Shown piece by piece: positions 50,888 to 59,680 of a stretch of 64,000 bases of DNA (position 1 is the first letter of the stretch; every line of letters starts with the position of its first letter). Source of the DNA: DASSJT01 sp963715025 (GTDB lineage: Bacteria > Actinomycetota > Actinomycetes > Actinomycetales > Dermatophilaceae). Under the pieces are notes generated by a model. That model did not search any database. It was not told the origin of the DNA and saw only the letters and a program-made list of their open reading frames with translations. The stretch spans positions 992,001-1,056,000 of the forward strand of contig CAVQQQ010000009.1 of the NCBI GenBank assembly GCA_963715025.1, read 5' to 3'. The position numbers and the translations under genes were made by a program.

Positions 50888-53563
50888 GTGCACCATGGAA
50901 ACGTGATCTCTGCGCCGCCCACCGTGCCTGCGCGCAGCAAGCCCGGGATCGTGCAAGCCGGATCCCGGAACTCCGCGGATGTGCTCGGCTCGCTCGGCGT
51001 GGACCCGGTGTCCGGGCTGACCAGCGAAGAGGTGCAGCGACGACGGAGCAGGTACGGCCCCAACGCCGTCGCCTCTCACCACGCGCGCGCATTGCCTGTC
51101 CTCTGGCACCAGCTGCGCTCGCCCCTACTCGGTCTGCTGTTGGTCGCGGCGGCCGTCTCGTACTTCGTCGGCGAGGGGAGCGACGCGGTGATCATCGCGG
51201 TCATCGTGGTGCTTTCCGTGAGCCTCGGGTTCGTCAATGAGTACCGGGCGGAACGGGCGGCGGCCTCCCTGCACTCCCAGATCAGCCACCAAGCGGTCGT
51301 GCTCCGCGACGGCCGGGTCGCTTCGGTCGACGTCACCGCGTTGGTGCCAGGTGACTTGGTGGAGCTCCGTCTCGGTGAGGTGGTTCCCGCCGACGTGCGG
51401 CTCACCGAGGTCACCGGGCTGGCCTGCGACGAGTCGGTGCTCACTGGCGAGTCCCAGCCGGTGGACAAGGGCACCGCCCCGGTGCCAGAGGGCGCGGCTC
51501 TGGCCGACCTCTTCGGCTGCGCCCTCATGGGAACCGTCGTGCACGCCGGCAGCGGCAGGGGCGTGGTCGTCGCCACCGGGTCTCGCACGCAGTTCGGCGC
51601 GATCGCCGCGGGGCTGAGCACGCACCAGGTCGACACGGAGTTCCAGGTCGGGCTACGCCGGTTCTCGATGCTGCTGGTCTACGTGGCCGGCGGCCTGACG
51701 GCCACGATCTTCGTGATCAACGTGCTCCTCCACAAGCCGATCCTCGACGCGCTGCTCTTCTCGCTGGCGATCGCCGTTGGCATCACTCCACAATTGCTGC
51801 CTGCGGTCGTGTCTACGAGCCTCGCCGCGGGGTCCCGGCAGATGAGTCGGCACAAGGTCCTGGTCAAGCGCCTGGTCTGCATCGAGGACCTCGGTGATGT
51901 CGATCTGCTTTTCACGGACAAGACCGGGACCCTGACCGTCGGCCGGATCGACTATGCCCGCGCCGTACCCATCGGCGCCGAGCGCTCAGAGAGCGTGCTG
52001 CGCTGGGGACTGCTGTGCACCGAGACCGCCGCAGGAGGAGCCGGGGTGGGTGGCAACCCGCTGGACCAGGCGCTGTGGGACTCACCCGCCGCCGTGGCCG
52101 CGCGCACCTCGCTGGCTGGCTACGAGCGGCGAGGGGTCCTGCCGTTCGACCACGAGCGTCGGATGGTCTCGGTTGTCGTGCGAGAGCCGTCGGGCGCGCT
52201 GACGCTCGTGACCAAGGGTGCTCCCGAGATGCTGCTCGAACGCTGTGAGGACGTCCCGCTGCAGGCCCGGGAGGCGATGGACGCGGAGTTCGCCGCGGGC
52301 AACCGGGTCGTGGCCGTCGCGACCCGGCCACACGACACCGACACCGCACCGCTGCCGCAGGACGAGAAGGACCTGCACCTGCGCGGGCTGCTCGTGTTCC
52401 TCGACGCGCCCAAGCCGGATGCGGGGGCAGCACTGGCCCGCCTCGCGGAGCTGGGCATCACCGTCAAAGTCGTCACCGGTGACAACGCCGCCGTCGCGGC
52501 CAAGGTCTGTCGCGACCTCGGGCTGCCCGGGGACTCCGTGCTCACAGGCGCCGACCTGGACGCCCTCGACAACGACGCGCTTGTCGGCGCGGTCGCGGCC
52601 ACCACCGTCTTCGCCCGCGTGAGCCCCGAGCAGAAGGCCCAGATCGTCCGCGCGCATCGGCACGGCGAAGGAGGCGTCGCGTTCTTGGGTGACGGCGTCA
52701 ATGACGCCCTGGCCCTGCATGCCGTCGACGTCGGGATCTCGGTCGACTCCGGCGCCGACGTCGCCAAGGACGCGGCGGACGTGATCCTGCTGGAGAAGGA
52801 CCTGCATGTGCTGGCCGACGGCGTCGCCGAGGGGCGTCGGATCTTCGCCAACACGCTCAAATACGTCCTGATGGGAACCTCGAGCAACTTCGGCAACATG
52901 GCCTCGGCTGCTGGCGCCTCGCTGTTCCTGCCCTTCCTGCCGATGTTGCCGTCGCAGATCCTGCTCAACAACTTGCTGTACGACACCGGTCAGCTGGCCA
53001 TCCCCACCGACAACGTCGACCCCGAACAGCTGCTCCGGCCCTCGCACTGGGACATCGGCTTCATCCGCCGGTTCATGTTGCTTTTCGGCCCGCTGAGCTC
53101 ACTGTTCGACTTCCTAACGTTCGCGGTGATGCTGGGTGTCTTCCACTCCGGCCCCGCCCAGTTCCGCTCGGGCTGGTTCGTCGAGTCCTTGGCCACCCAG
53201 AGCCTGGTGATCTTCGCGATCCGGACCAGGTACGTGCCGTTCTTCCGCAGCCACCCGAGCCTGCCTCTGACGCTCGCAGCATTGGGCGTCGTCGCCGTGG
53301 GCGCGTTGCTCCCGGCCACCCCGCTGGCACACACCCTGGGGTTCCAGGCGCTGCCCGGTGCGTTCTACGCGGCGCTGGCCGCGATGGTGGTCGGCTATCT
53401 CGCGCTGGTGGAGGCCGGCAAGTGGTGGTTCTACAGACCCGCCGCCGCCCCACTGGCGGGGGCCCCCACCAACCTTGCCATCCGGTTCCTGCGTCGGCGA
53501 GCCGCACGCTTCAGCGCGGCGGGACCTATCGCCGCCCCCCGACGCTCCAGAAACCGCGGCTGA
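50888..53563 (+). CDS. mgtA: Mg2+-translocating P-type ATPase
   Basis: 891 residues. The P-type signature TGES (A domain), DKTGTLT (phospho-Asp) and GDGVND (P domain) are all present. IAVGITPQLLPAVV is the transmembrane PxLL-type helix 4 of type IIIB Mg2+ ATPases, and ten helices are expected. It imports Mg2+ using ATP. The start could be GTG 50888 or GTG 50903 (VISAPPT); no convincing ribosome site decides. The C-terminal ~60 residues after the last helix are basic and longer than in MgtA of enterobacteria. Confidence 0.93.
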   Translation: MHHGNVISAPPTVPARSKPGIVQAGSRNSADVLGSLGVDPVSGLTSEEVQRRRSRYGPNAVASHHARALPVLWHQLRSPLLGLLLVAAAVSYFVGEGSDAVIIAVIVVLSVSLGFVNEYRAERAAASLHSQISHQAVVLRDGRVASVDVTALVPGDLVELRLGEVVPADVRLTEVTGLACDESVLTGESQPVDKGTAPVPEGAALADLFGCALMGTVVHAGSGRGVVVATGSRTQFGAIAAGLSTHQVDTEFQVGLRRFSMLLVYVAGGLTATIFVINVLLHKPILDALLFSLAIAVGITPQLLPAVVSTSLAAGSRQMSRHKVLVKRLVCIEDLGDVDLLFTDKTGTLTVGRIDYARAVPIGAERSESVLRWGLLCTETAAGGAGVGGNPLDQALWDSPAAVAARTSLAGYERRGVLPFDHERRMVSVVVREPSGALTLVTKGAPEMLLERCEDVPLQAREAMDAEFAAGNRVVAVATRPHDTDTAPLPQDEKDLHLRGLLVFLDAPKPDAGAALARLAELGITVKVVTGDNAAVAAKVCRDLGLPGDSVLTGADLDALDNDALVGAVAATTVFARVSPEQKAQIVRAHRHGEGGVAFLGDGVNDALALHAVDVGISVDSGADVAKDAADVILLEKDLHVLADGVAEGRRIFANTLKYVLMGTSSNFGNMASAAGASLFLPFLPMLPSQILLNNLLYDTGQLAIPTDNVDPEQLLRPSHWDIGFIRRFMLLFGPLSSLFDFLTFAVMLGVFHSGPAQFRSGWFVESLATQSLVIFAIRTRYVPFFRSHPSLPLTLAALGVVAVGALLPATPLAHTLGFQALPGAFYAALAAMVVGYLALVEAGKWWFYRPAAAPLAGAPTNLAIRFLRRRAARFSAAGPIAAPRRSRNRG

Positions 53564-53600
53564 CCGAGTTCGCGCAGTGAGGACATCAGCCCCGGTCGCG

Positions 53601-54185
53601 TCAGTCAGTCGGGTCGAGCTCGGCGTCGGGAAGAGTCGGGGCGTCGGTGGGGTACAGGCCGGCGACGAAGCCGTAGACCTGGTCTCCGGCCCGGGGGATC
53701 TGCGCGAACCGGCGGGCGACCTCCTGGACCTGCGCCCAAAAGCTACGCACATCCTCGATCGGGATGCGGGCGTGCACGAGCAGGCACCGGAGCTCGTCGG
53801 CCGCATGGGCCGAGGCAGACTCGGCGGCCGCTTCCGCGAGCCCGTTGATGGCCGCCACGACCTCCTTGTCCTCAGGGCGGTTGAGCACACCGATGTAGAG
53901 GGTGCGGGCAACCCGGCCGTAGTAGCGCTCCTCGATCGCCCGCACCCGCCGCGTGCGCACCACGCGGAGGAGGCCGGCGTCCACGAGAAGGTTCACGTGG
54001 TAGGCGACAGTGCTCTTGGGGCGGTCGACCGCCCGCGCCATCTCTGTGACCGTGGCGGCCCGCTCGAGGAGCAGCTCCAGGAGGGTGGTGCGCAGCGGGT
54101 CGGCGAGCGCGCGCAGCTGCTCGGGCGCGGTCACCACGACCATCTCGTCAAGATCGTAATCCGGGACCTGCTCATTGACCGGCAT
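53601..54185 (-). CDS. ArsR-type winged-helix transcriptional regulator
   Basis: 194 residues. The N-terminal winged helix reads APEQLRALADPLRTTLLELLL, then ATVTEMARAVDRPKSTVAYHVNLLVDAGLL, then the RRVRAIEERYYGRVA wing, which is the ArsR/HTH_20 pattern. The C-terminal ~100 residues have no known fold and may bind a ligand. It is divergent from the hydrolase gene over 63 bases that include an imperfect inverted repeat. Confidence 0.87.
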   Translation of the reverse strand: MPVNEQVPDYDLDEMVVVTAPEQLRALADPLRTTLLELLLERAATVTEMARAVDRPKSTVAYHVNLLVDAGLLRVVRTRRVRAIEERYYGRVARTLYIGVLNRPEDKEVVAAINGLAEAAAESASAHAADELRCLLVHARIPIEDVRSFWAQVQEVARRFAQIPRAGDQVYGFVAGLYPTDAPTLPDAELDPTD

Positions 54186-54189
54186 ATCT

Positions 54190-54212
54190 GGACCATTCTA
54201 GAGTTATGGATC
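54190..54212. promoter_or_regulatory. Imperfect inverted repeat in the divergent regulator-hydrolase promoter
   Basis: GGACCAT-TCTAGAGTT-ATGGATC carries the 4-bp arms CCAT/ATGG plus flanking GA and TC, and the adjacent GATCATTCGATC is a second partial palindrome. It sits 5 bases from the regulator start and 37 from the hydrolase start, suited to an ArsR-type operator. Confidence 0.5.
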
Positions 54213-54248
54213 ATTCGATCACCGTCGTCCAATGACAGGAGTGTAGAG

Positions 54249-54839
54249 ATGGCCGAAGTCGTGTTGTTCCACCATGTGCAGGGACTCACTGACGGGATGC
54301 GCGCATTCGCCGAGCAACTGCGCGCCGGCGGGCACACCGTGCACACGCCGGACCTGTTCGACGGCGAGCGTCCGGACAGCATCGACCACGGGGTCGCGCA
54401 CGTCCGGAGCCTCGGGGACGACGTGCTCACCAAGCGCGCCGAACAGGCGGTGGCCGACCTGCCCGAGGGCCTGGTGTATGCCGGCTTCTCCTGGGGTGCC
54501 GGCGTTGCGCAGCAATTCGCCCAGACCAAGCCCGGCGCGCGCGGCGCGCTGCTCTACGAGGCGTGCATGCCGATCACCGGCGAGTGGGCTTTCGGGCCTT
54601 GGCCCGAAGGGGTACCGGTGCAGATCCACGGCATGGACCAGGACCCGATCTTCGCGCTGGAGGGCGACCTTGACGCCGCGCGCGAACTGGTCGAGACGGT
54701 CGGGTCTGAGCTTGCAGAACTGTTCGTCTACCCGGGCGACCAGCACCTGTTCACGGATAGCTCGCTGCCGTCGTACGCCGCGGACGCGGCGGCGCTGGTG
54801 GTCCAGCGCTCGCGGGAGTTCCTCGATCGGGTGGGCTGA
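54249..54839 (+). CDS. Dienelactone hydrolase-like alpha/beta hydrolase
   Basis: 196 residues, start ATG 54249. The fold is that of dienelactone hydrolases: LFHHVQGLT near the N terminus, GFSWGAGVAQQ at the nucleophile elbow (Ser instead of the Cys of true DLH), and GDQHLFTDSSLPSY near the C terminus with the catalytic His. The substrate is unknown. It is divergent from an ArsR-like regulator, so inducible expression is likely. Confidence 0.87.
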   Translation: MAEVVLFHHVQGLTDGMRAFAEQLRAGGHTVHTPDLFDGERPDSIDHGVAHVRSLGDDVLTKRAEQAVADLPEGLVYAGFSWGAGVAQQFAQTKPGARGALLYEACMPITGEWAFGPWPEGVPVQIHGMDQDPIFALEGDLDAARELVETVGSELAELFVYPGDQHLFTDSSLPSYAADAAALVVQRSREFLDRVG

Positions 54840-54841
54840 CT

Positions 54842-54900
54842 CGGGAGAGCGACGTGCCGACGTCGAGCGTCGACGTGTCGGCACTGTCCACACTCTCCCG
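54842..54900. terminator. Large stem-loop between the convergent hydrolase and frameshifted membrane-protein genes
   Basis: Outer arms CGGGAGAG (54842-54849) and CTCTCCCG (54893-54900) pair perfectly, and inside them GTGCCGAC (54854-54861) pairs with GTCGGCAC (54877-54884). A further GTCGA/TCGAC stem lies within. It starts 3 bases after the hydrolase stop and ends 35 bases before the other gene's stop. This is the strongest terminator-like structure in the window. Confidence 0.75.
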
Positions 54901-54934
54901 TGGCATCGCCTACATCACGACGCCTGGGCCCCGG

Positions 54935-55302
54935 TCAGGCTCCGTGCCCGAGCCGTGCCTGCGTCGCGGCCAGGTAGCACAGCAGCCCGAACAGGATCAC
55001 CTGAGCGCCCTGATGGCCGCGGCCCACAACTCCATCGGGAGCTCGCTCAGGGCCTCGTACTCGAAGACCCCCGGCCCGAAAAGGCCGACTCCGAACATCA
55101 GGAACAGGGCGATGTCGACCACCTGAGCAGCGGCGCCAACTACCCACAGGGCGCGCCGGTCCACGGCTGCCAACAGCCCTGCCCCGACGAGGTACGGCAC
55201 CGCCAGGAACAGGTAGCCCCCGTACGTGCTGCCGTCGGTAGCCCCTGGCACAGCCTCCGCCTGGGCCACGAGATACAGCAGGATCAGATACAGGACAGCC
55301 AC
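54935..55302 (-). pseudogene. Small membrane protein gene with a -1 frameshift near its 3' end
   Basis: A GTG at 55302 opens VAVLYLILLYLVAQ and continues through three helices to MELWAAAIRAL, where the frame stops (TGA at 54999-54997). A one-base shift near 55000-55005 restores VILFGLLCYLAATQARLGHGA ending at 54935, which completes a fourth helix. The intact protein would be about 122 residues. A missing C (as in CTCCAG) would explain it. Either a recent mutation or a sequencing artefact. Confidence 0.65.
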
Positions 55303-55358
55303 GATCCCGGACAGGTTCGCGGCCCCATAACGTATCCACCATCGACAGAATATGCGGT

Positions 55359-56015
55359 ATGGCTCGAGACTCGGAGGCCGGCGCGGACTGGGTAGGCGGG
55401 GCCCCGGGCGGACCGCGGGTCGCCTCGGTCGAAGACGCGGCGCTTGTCACCGAGATCTTGGTGGGCGCGTTCTATGAGGATCCGACTTGGTCGTGGGCCT
55501 TTCCGGACGCCGCCCAGCGACGTGCTCAGCATGCCGAGCTTTGGCGGCTGTTCGTCGAGGGCGCACTGCGATACCCGTGGGTGTGGCTCGACTCGCGCGG
55601 CGTGGCGACCAGCGTGTGGACGCCACCGGGCGGCACAGAACTCTCCGACGAGCAGGAGGCGAGCCTCGAGCCCATGCTGGTACGCCTACTGGGCCCCGGC
55701 GCGGGCCGGGTGCTGCGGACGTTCGAGCTGTTCGAACACGCCCATCCACGGAATGAGCCGCACTACTACCTCAGCCTGCTCGGCACGGACCCTGCGCGAC
55801 GTGGGCACGGATATGGCCTGGCGCTGCTCGCATCCAACTTGCGACTGGTGGACAAGGCGGGCGCACCGGCATACCTCGAGGCAAGCAACCCAGCGAACGT
55901 GCCGCTGTACGAGCGTTACGGCTTCCGCACCATAGGGAGCTTCGCGCTGCCCGAGGACGGACCGACGGTGTTCACAATGTGGCGGCCTCCGACCGGCGAC
56001 GCGGCAAAGTCCTAG
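55359..56015 (+). CDS. GNAT-family N-acetyltransferase
   Basis: 218 residues, ATG 55359. The acetyl-CoA motif is LLGTDPARRGHGYGLALL (R-x-x-G-x-G/A), with preceding PHYYLSL and C-terminal YERYGF. It has an N-terminal extension before the fold, starting EDAALVTEILVGAFYEDP. Substrate unknown. Confidence 0.9.
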   Translation: MARDSEAGADWVGGAPGGPRVASVEDAALVTEILVGAFYEDPTWSWAFPDAAQRRAQHAELWRLFVEGALRYPWVWLDSRGVATSVWTPPGGTELSDEQEASLEPMLVRLLGPGAGRVLRTFELFEHAHPRNEPHYYLSLLGTDPARRGHGYGLALLASNLRLVDKAGAPAYLEASNPANVPLYERYGFRTIGSFALPEDGPTVFTMWRPPTGDAAKS

Positions 56016-56200
56016 TCAACGGGCACGTACGCGCCGAGAGCGGACATCGACACGGCACGACTACCGCCGGCCCGCTGCATGCGCCGAACCTTTGACAGGT
56101 CAACGTGCACGATGGCCTGGTCGTGATGGGGCGGCTGGCCAAACCGCGCGACCTCGACGGCAAGACCAGGCGCCGGGCAGGACCTATACCCCTTCCCAGC
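56016..56200 (-). pseudogene. Possible nitrilase-family C-terminal remnant
   Basis: On the minus strand a frame ending at 56016 reads AVEVARFGQPPHHDQAIVHVDLSKVRRMQRAGGS and stops after SALGAYVPVD. The IVHVDL...RRMQ stretch resembles the end of carbon-nitrogen hydrolases, where an Asp-Leu strand precedes a final helix. No nucleophile Cys or Glu/Lys residues are found. Only a tail fragment of about 60 codons is recognisable; the assignment is weak. Confidence 0.3.
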
Positions 56201-56270
56201 GATGGTTCTGGGTCGACGGTGGAATTGGGAGGGAGTAAAGCCCAGCCCCTAACGCGAAGGAGGGGTTCAG

Positions 56271-56651
56271 ATGTCGAATTCTGCGGACAAAGCCAGCGGA
56301 GACATCCAGTCGGAAGGGCCAGGGAGCCGCGATCAGCTCGCGCGCCAGGAGGCCATCAAGCAGATCGAGCGCAAACGCCGCTTTCACGTGGATGTCGCAG
56401 TGTCGACCATGTTGATGTTGCTGGTCGCGGGGATCTGGGCGATCTCCGAGTACAACAACGCCGGCGGCTGGCCAAGCGAGGGATTCAGTCAGAGCTCATC
56501 GATCCCGCACGTGTGGAACATGTGGATCCTCTACCCGCTGCTTGGGTGGGGGTTCTATGTGGGAGTGCGCGCCTGGACGACCTACCTACGGAAGCCCATC
56601 TCCGAAAGCGAAATCACGCACGAGATGGAGCGCCAAGTCGGTCAACGCTAA
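56271..56651 (+). CDS. 2TM-domain membrane protein
   Basis: 126 residues with AAGGAGGGG before ATG 56271 (MSNSADKAS). The N terminus is hydrophilic, then RQEAIKQIERKRRFHVDVAVS leads into the first helix and YPLLGWGFYVGVRAW forms the second, the arrangement of the 2TM domain (DUF13239-type). Members are membrane-anchoring regulators of unknown role. It is convergent with the AAA ATPase. Confidence 0.75.
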   Translation: MSNSADKASGDIQSEGPGSRDQLARQEAIKQIERKRRFHVDVAVSTMLMLLVAGIWAISEYNNAGGWPSEGFSQSSSIPHVWNMWILYPLLGWGFYVGVRAWTTYLRKPISESEITHEMERQVGQR

Positions 56652-56695
56652 CGTGGCGGGCACTCCCGCTCAGGTTCTCGACATAGGCAGGCGGG

Positions 56696-57910
56696 CTATG
56701 CGTGCTCGCGCAGGTAGCGGCCGAAATGGGGCACCGTGAAGGCAATTCGCCCGCGTTCGGACGAGTAGATCAGCCCCTTCTTCAACAGCGCATCCCGTGC
56801 TGGGGAAAGCGACTGCGGGCGGCGCCCCAGGATGGCAGCCACGTCGGCAGTGGGCACCGACCCGATCTCGTCGAGTTCCTCCACGCCCGACTCGGCGATC
56901 TTCTGCGCCACGTCTGCCATCGCCCGCAAGTACTCCCTTTCACCCGGTGTCGCCCGCTCGAATCGCGATCCGAAGAAACCCACCGCCAGCTCCGCCTCGG
57001 CGGCCGGCCCCGCCACGGCGACATCCTCGACGCTGATGGGGCTGCGCGGGGCGAGATCCCAGACCTCCTTGCCGTACGCCTGGATGAAGTACGGGTAGCC
57101 GCCGGTCGCGGCATACATCGCCTTGAGCGCCTCGGGCGCGAACGCGGCGTCCTCGTCGCCGGCGGGCGCCGACAAGGCAAAGTCGGCAGCCGCACGGTCG
57201 AGCCGGTCGATCCGCTGGTAGCGGAACAGCCGCTCCGAATAGGACTTAGAAGCGGACAGGACGGCCGGCAGGTGCGGCAGCCCAGCCCCCACGACGATCA
57301 GGGGCAGCCCCGACTGGCTGATCTCGTGGCAGGCCGCACACAGGGCGGACACATCGTTCGGCCCGAGGTCCTGCATCTCGTCGATGAATATCGCCACACC
57401 CTTGCCGAGGTCGGCGGCGAGCCCACCCACGTCGGTCAGCAGCTCCACCAGGTCGATCTCGATATCGCCCGAGTCGGCTCGCCCCGACACAGCAGGTACG
57501 TCGATGCCCGGATTCCACTTGTCCCGCAGTTTCGCACCAGGTGCCGACTCCCGCTGGGCGAAGGCCTTGATCACCCCCAGCACGTGGTCGACGTCCTCGC
57601 CGTGCGGGTGGCCCAGCTCGCGCACGGCCACGTGCAGCGCCGCCGAAAGCGGCCGGCGCAAGGGCTGGTCGGGGCGAGCCTCGAGCTTGCCAGTGCCCCA
57701 CCGTCCCCGCACCGCGGCCGACCGCAGTGCGTTCAGCAGAACCGTCTTGCCCACACCACGCAGGCCGGTGAGCACGATCGATCGCTCGGGGCGCCCCCGC
57801 GCGATGCGCTCGATCACGATGTCGAACGTCTGCAGCTGCTCGTCACGCCCCGCCAGCTCGGGCGGCCGCTGGCCGGCGCCCGGTGCATACGGATTCCGGA
57901 TCGGGTCCAC
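56696..57910 (-). CDS. AAA-family ATPase (Orc/Cdc6-like, AAA_16)
   Basis: 404 residues. Walker A is LTGLRGVGKTVLL (residues ~46-58), Walker B is VAIFIDEMQDLG (near 170), and the sensor region has VVGAGLPHL. The C-terminal ~120 residues are winged-helix-like (AAILGRRPQSLSPARDALLKKGL), resembling the DNA-binding end of such AAA proteins. It may be part of a defence, mobile-element or regulatory system, but the neighbours give no direct support. Confidence 0.85.
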   Translation of the reverse strand: MDPIRNPYAPGAGQRPPELAGRDEQLQTFDIVIERIARGRPERSIVLTGLRGVGKTVLLNALRSAAVRGRWGTGKLEARPDQPLRRPLSAALHVAVRELGHPHGEDVDHVLGVIKAFAQRESAPGAKLRDKWNPGIDVPAVSGRADSGDIEIDLVELLTDVGGLAADLGKGVAIFIDEMQDLGPNDVSALCAACHEISQSGLPLIVVGAGLPHLPAVLSASKSYSERLFRYQRIDRLDRAAADFALSAPAGDEDAAFAPEALKAMYAATGGYPYFIQAYGKEVWDLAPRSPISVEDVAVAGPAAEAELAVGFFGSRFERATPGEREYLRAMADVAQKIAESGVEELDEIGSVPTADVAAILGRRPQSLSPARDALLKKGLIYSSERGRIAFTVPHFGRYLREHA

Positions 57911-58038
57911 GATCGCAGCGTATGGGCGGCTCTAGCGATGGCCCGATATTTGACGATAGTTCGGTATGCCGTGTCGCCGGCATGCACGCGAAAGCGGGCT
58001 GGCGCGGAGGGTCGCCAACCCGCTCTCGGGGTTTGTCG

Positions 58039-58431
58039 TCACACAGCGGCGGCGTTGCGGCGGTGGACCTGGGACAGAACCAGCGCGCCGGAGCCGACAA
58101 CGGCCATGCCGGCCAAGGCGCCGGCCCCGACCTGCAGGTACTCGATGGTGTTGGTGTCGACCGTGATGATCTTGACCCGGGGCTTGGGCGCCTCCGGCGT
58201 CATGGTGTACGAGTACTCCTTCTCGCGCTGCAGCAGCGACGCGTTGAACTGGCTCTCGCTGCCGGAGCTGTCGTGGTGACGGACGTCGCCAGCTGTGGCG
58301 TTTGAGCTGCTCGACGCTGGGCTGCCACCGTCGGGGTCGAGCCGCGCGCTTGCCGGTCCAGCGAGCGCGAGCCCGATCAGTGCGGTTGCTCCGAGTGCGG
58401 AGGCCCCCCGGCGAATCGTGATGTGTGCCAT
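58039..58431 (-). CDS. Exported single-pass membrane protein, tandem paralogue A
   Basis: 130 residues. The signal sequence MAHITIRRGASALGATALIGLALAGPASA is followed by a Ser/Asp-rich ectodomain, then EYLQVGAGALAGMAVVGSGALVLSQ (membrane helix) and RRNAAAV. The first 12 residues are nearly identical to paralogue B 405 bases upstream, as is the nucleotide sequence over the start codon. Function unknown; the C-terminal helix ending in basic residues recalls sortase-like or membrane-anchored tails, without an LPXTG motif. Confidence 0.75.
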   Translation of the reverse strand: MAHITIRRGASALGATALIGLALAGPASARLDPDGGSPASSSSNATAGDVRHHDSSGSESQFNASLLQREKEYSYTMTPEAPKPRVKIITVDTNTIEYLQVGAGALAGMAVVGSGALVLSQVHRRNAAAV

Positions 58432-58473
58432 CTTCGTCTTCCTCTTCGAGTGTGTTGTTTGGTGAGTGTGTGG

Positions 58474-58836
58474 TCAGGCCTGGAGAGCCTGTTGGCGGCG
58501 GGTCTTGCTCATGGCGACGGCAGCAGCACCCGCGAGCGCCACGCCGGCGAGAGCCCCGGCACCGATCTGCAGGAACTCGAGCGCGCCGTCGTCGGCCTTG
58601 ATCGTCGTGACCGAGGGTGTCGACGCGGTCGAGCCGGGTCCCGAGCTCGGGCCGTAGTGGAACTCATAGGCCCGCTGCTGGTCGGGCGAGATGTACTCGC
58701 TGCCATGGGTCACCGTGCCGGTCGAGGCATTGGGACCAGGCATCGGCTTGGCGATGGCCGGCGCGGCGAGCGCCAGACCGATAAATGCGGAAGCCCCGAA
58801 CACGGAAGCCCCCCGGCGAATCGTGATGCGTGCCAT
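58474..58836 (-). CDS. Exported single-pass membrane protein, tandem paralogue B
   Basis: 120 residues. MARITIRRGASVFGASAFIGLALAAPAIA is the signal; a short ectodomain (residues ~30-85, Tyr/Ser/Pro-rich) is followed by EFLQIGAGALAGVALAGAAAVAMS and KTRRQQALQA. The helix motif (E[FY]LQ[IV]GAGALAG) and the signal are shared with paralogue A, the ectodomains differ. They are probably a tandem duplication. No domain of known function. Confidence 0.75.
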   Translation of the reverse strand: MARITIRRGASVFGASAFIGLALAAPAIAKPMPGPNASTGTVTHGSEYISPDQQRAYEFHYGPSSGPGSTASTPSVTTIKADDGALEFLQIGAGALAGVALAGAAAVAMSKTRRQQALQA

Positions 58837-58983
58837 CTTCGTATTCCTTTCCGTGAGCGGAAGTGGTCACACCACGAGACTGCGGCCGGGACGACAGTCA
58901 TTTCATCGTGGCGCGCACCCATTCCCACTCGGGGCAAACGCGTAGTCAGAAGATGACGCCGAGTGGCGACTAGGCTGGTTCCC

Positions 58984-59499
58984 GTGGCGTGGTTCAACCG
59001 GAAGTCACATGACGACGAGGCGCCCGAGGCCGACCCTCGGGTCAGCTCGTCGCCCTTCGACACGGCTGACAATGACGAGGATGAGGAACTCCCCCTGCGC
59101 CCCGTGGCGCGGCGCCTGGGGACCGAAGAGGCCGAGCGGATCGCCCGTGGGCTGGAACAGCTGGACGCAGCCGGCGTGGACTTGGACGACCTGATGTCAT
59201 TGGGGGCTGCGTACGACGACGCCTTCGACAAGTGGGAGAGCGGACAGGTCGAGGAGGGTCACGAGCGCATCGTGGAGCGGTTCGCGATCGGGATCGGCGA
59301 GCACCTCCACCGCCATACCGACCTGTCGTGGCAGGTGGTCACCGACGCTTTCGGCACGGATCTCGCCGTCGCGGGAGGAGGCCGCGGCGACTTCGTGGTC
59401 GTGCCATCGAACCTCGTCGCCGCGAGGTGGATGAAACGCGAGACCGGCTGGGTCCCGGGCGTGGTCGGCCACCTCGTCGTGCGGCGCAGCCGCCGCTGA
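58984..59499 (+). CDS. DUF3806 domain protein
   Basis: 171 residues. The start GTG 58984 (VAWFNRKSHDDE) is preferred to GTG 58963. After an acidic N-terminal ~35 residues, the DUF3806 domain spans the rest: DLMSLGAAYDDAFDKW, RFAIGIGEHLHRHTDLSWQVVTDAFG, FVVVPSNLVAARW. The family is of unknown function and often found with toxin/immunity-like or house-keeping genes. A strong hairpin follows the stop. Confidence 0.85.
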   Translation: MAWFNRKSHDDEAPEADPRVSSSPFDTADNDEDEELPLRPVARRLGTEEAERIARGLEQLDAAGVDLDDLMSLGAAYDDAFDKWESGQVEEGHERIVERFAIGIGEHLHRHTDLSWQVVTDAFGTDLAVAGGGRGDFVVVPSNLVAARWMKRETGWVPGVVGHLVVRRSRR

Positions 59500-59525
59500 G
59501 GCTCCTGCCTAGTCGCGCAGGAGCC
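59500..59525 (+). terminator. Perfect 9-bp stem-loop directly after the DUF3806 gene
   Basis: GGCTCCTGC (59500-59508) pairs with GCAGGAGCC (59517-59525) around an eight-base loop, starting immediately after the stop codon. No T-run follows. It is the expected terminator of the DUF3806 gene. The next ~155 bases to 59680 show no gene I can support. Confidence 0.75.
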
Positions 59526-59680
59526 CAACCCGCTCGGCCAGAACGGCAACTTCGACCCGACTGCCGCGTGGGTCCGCTGCTGGGGGTGCTGCTCGCGCAC
59601 GGACCTGGCAGCGATGACACGCTGTCCGGGTTCGTGGAGACGAGGTAACGTGCCGCGTCGGCAATGGCTCGTGTATTGCC

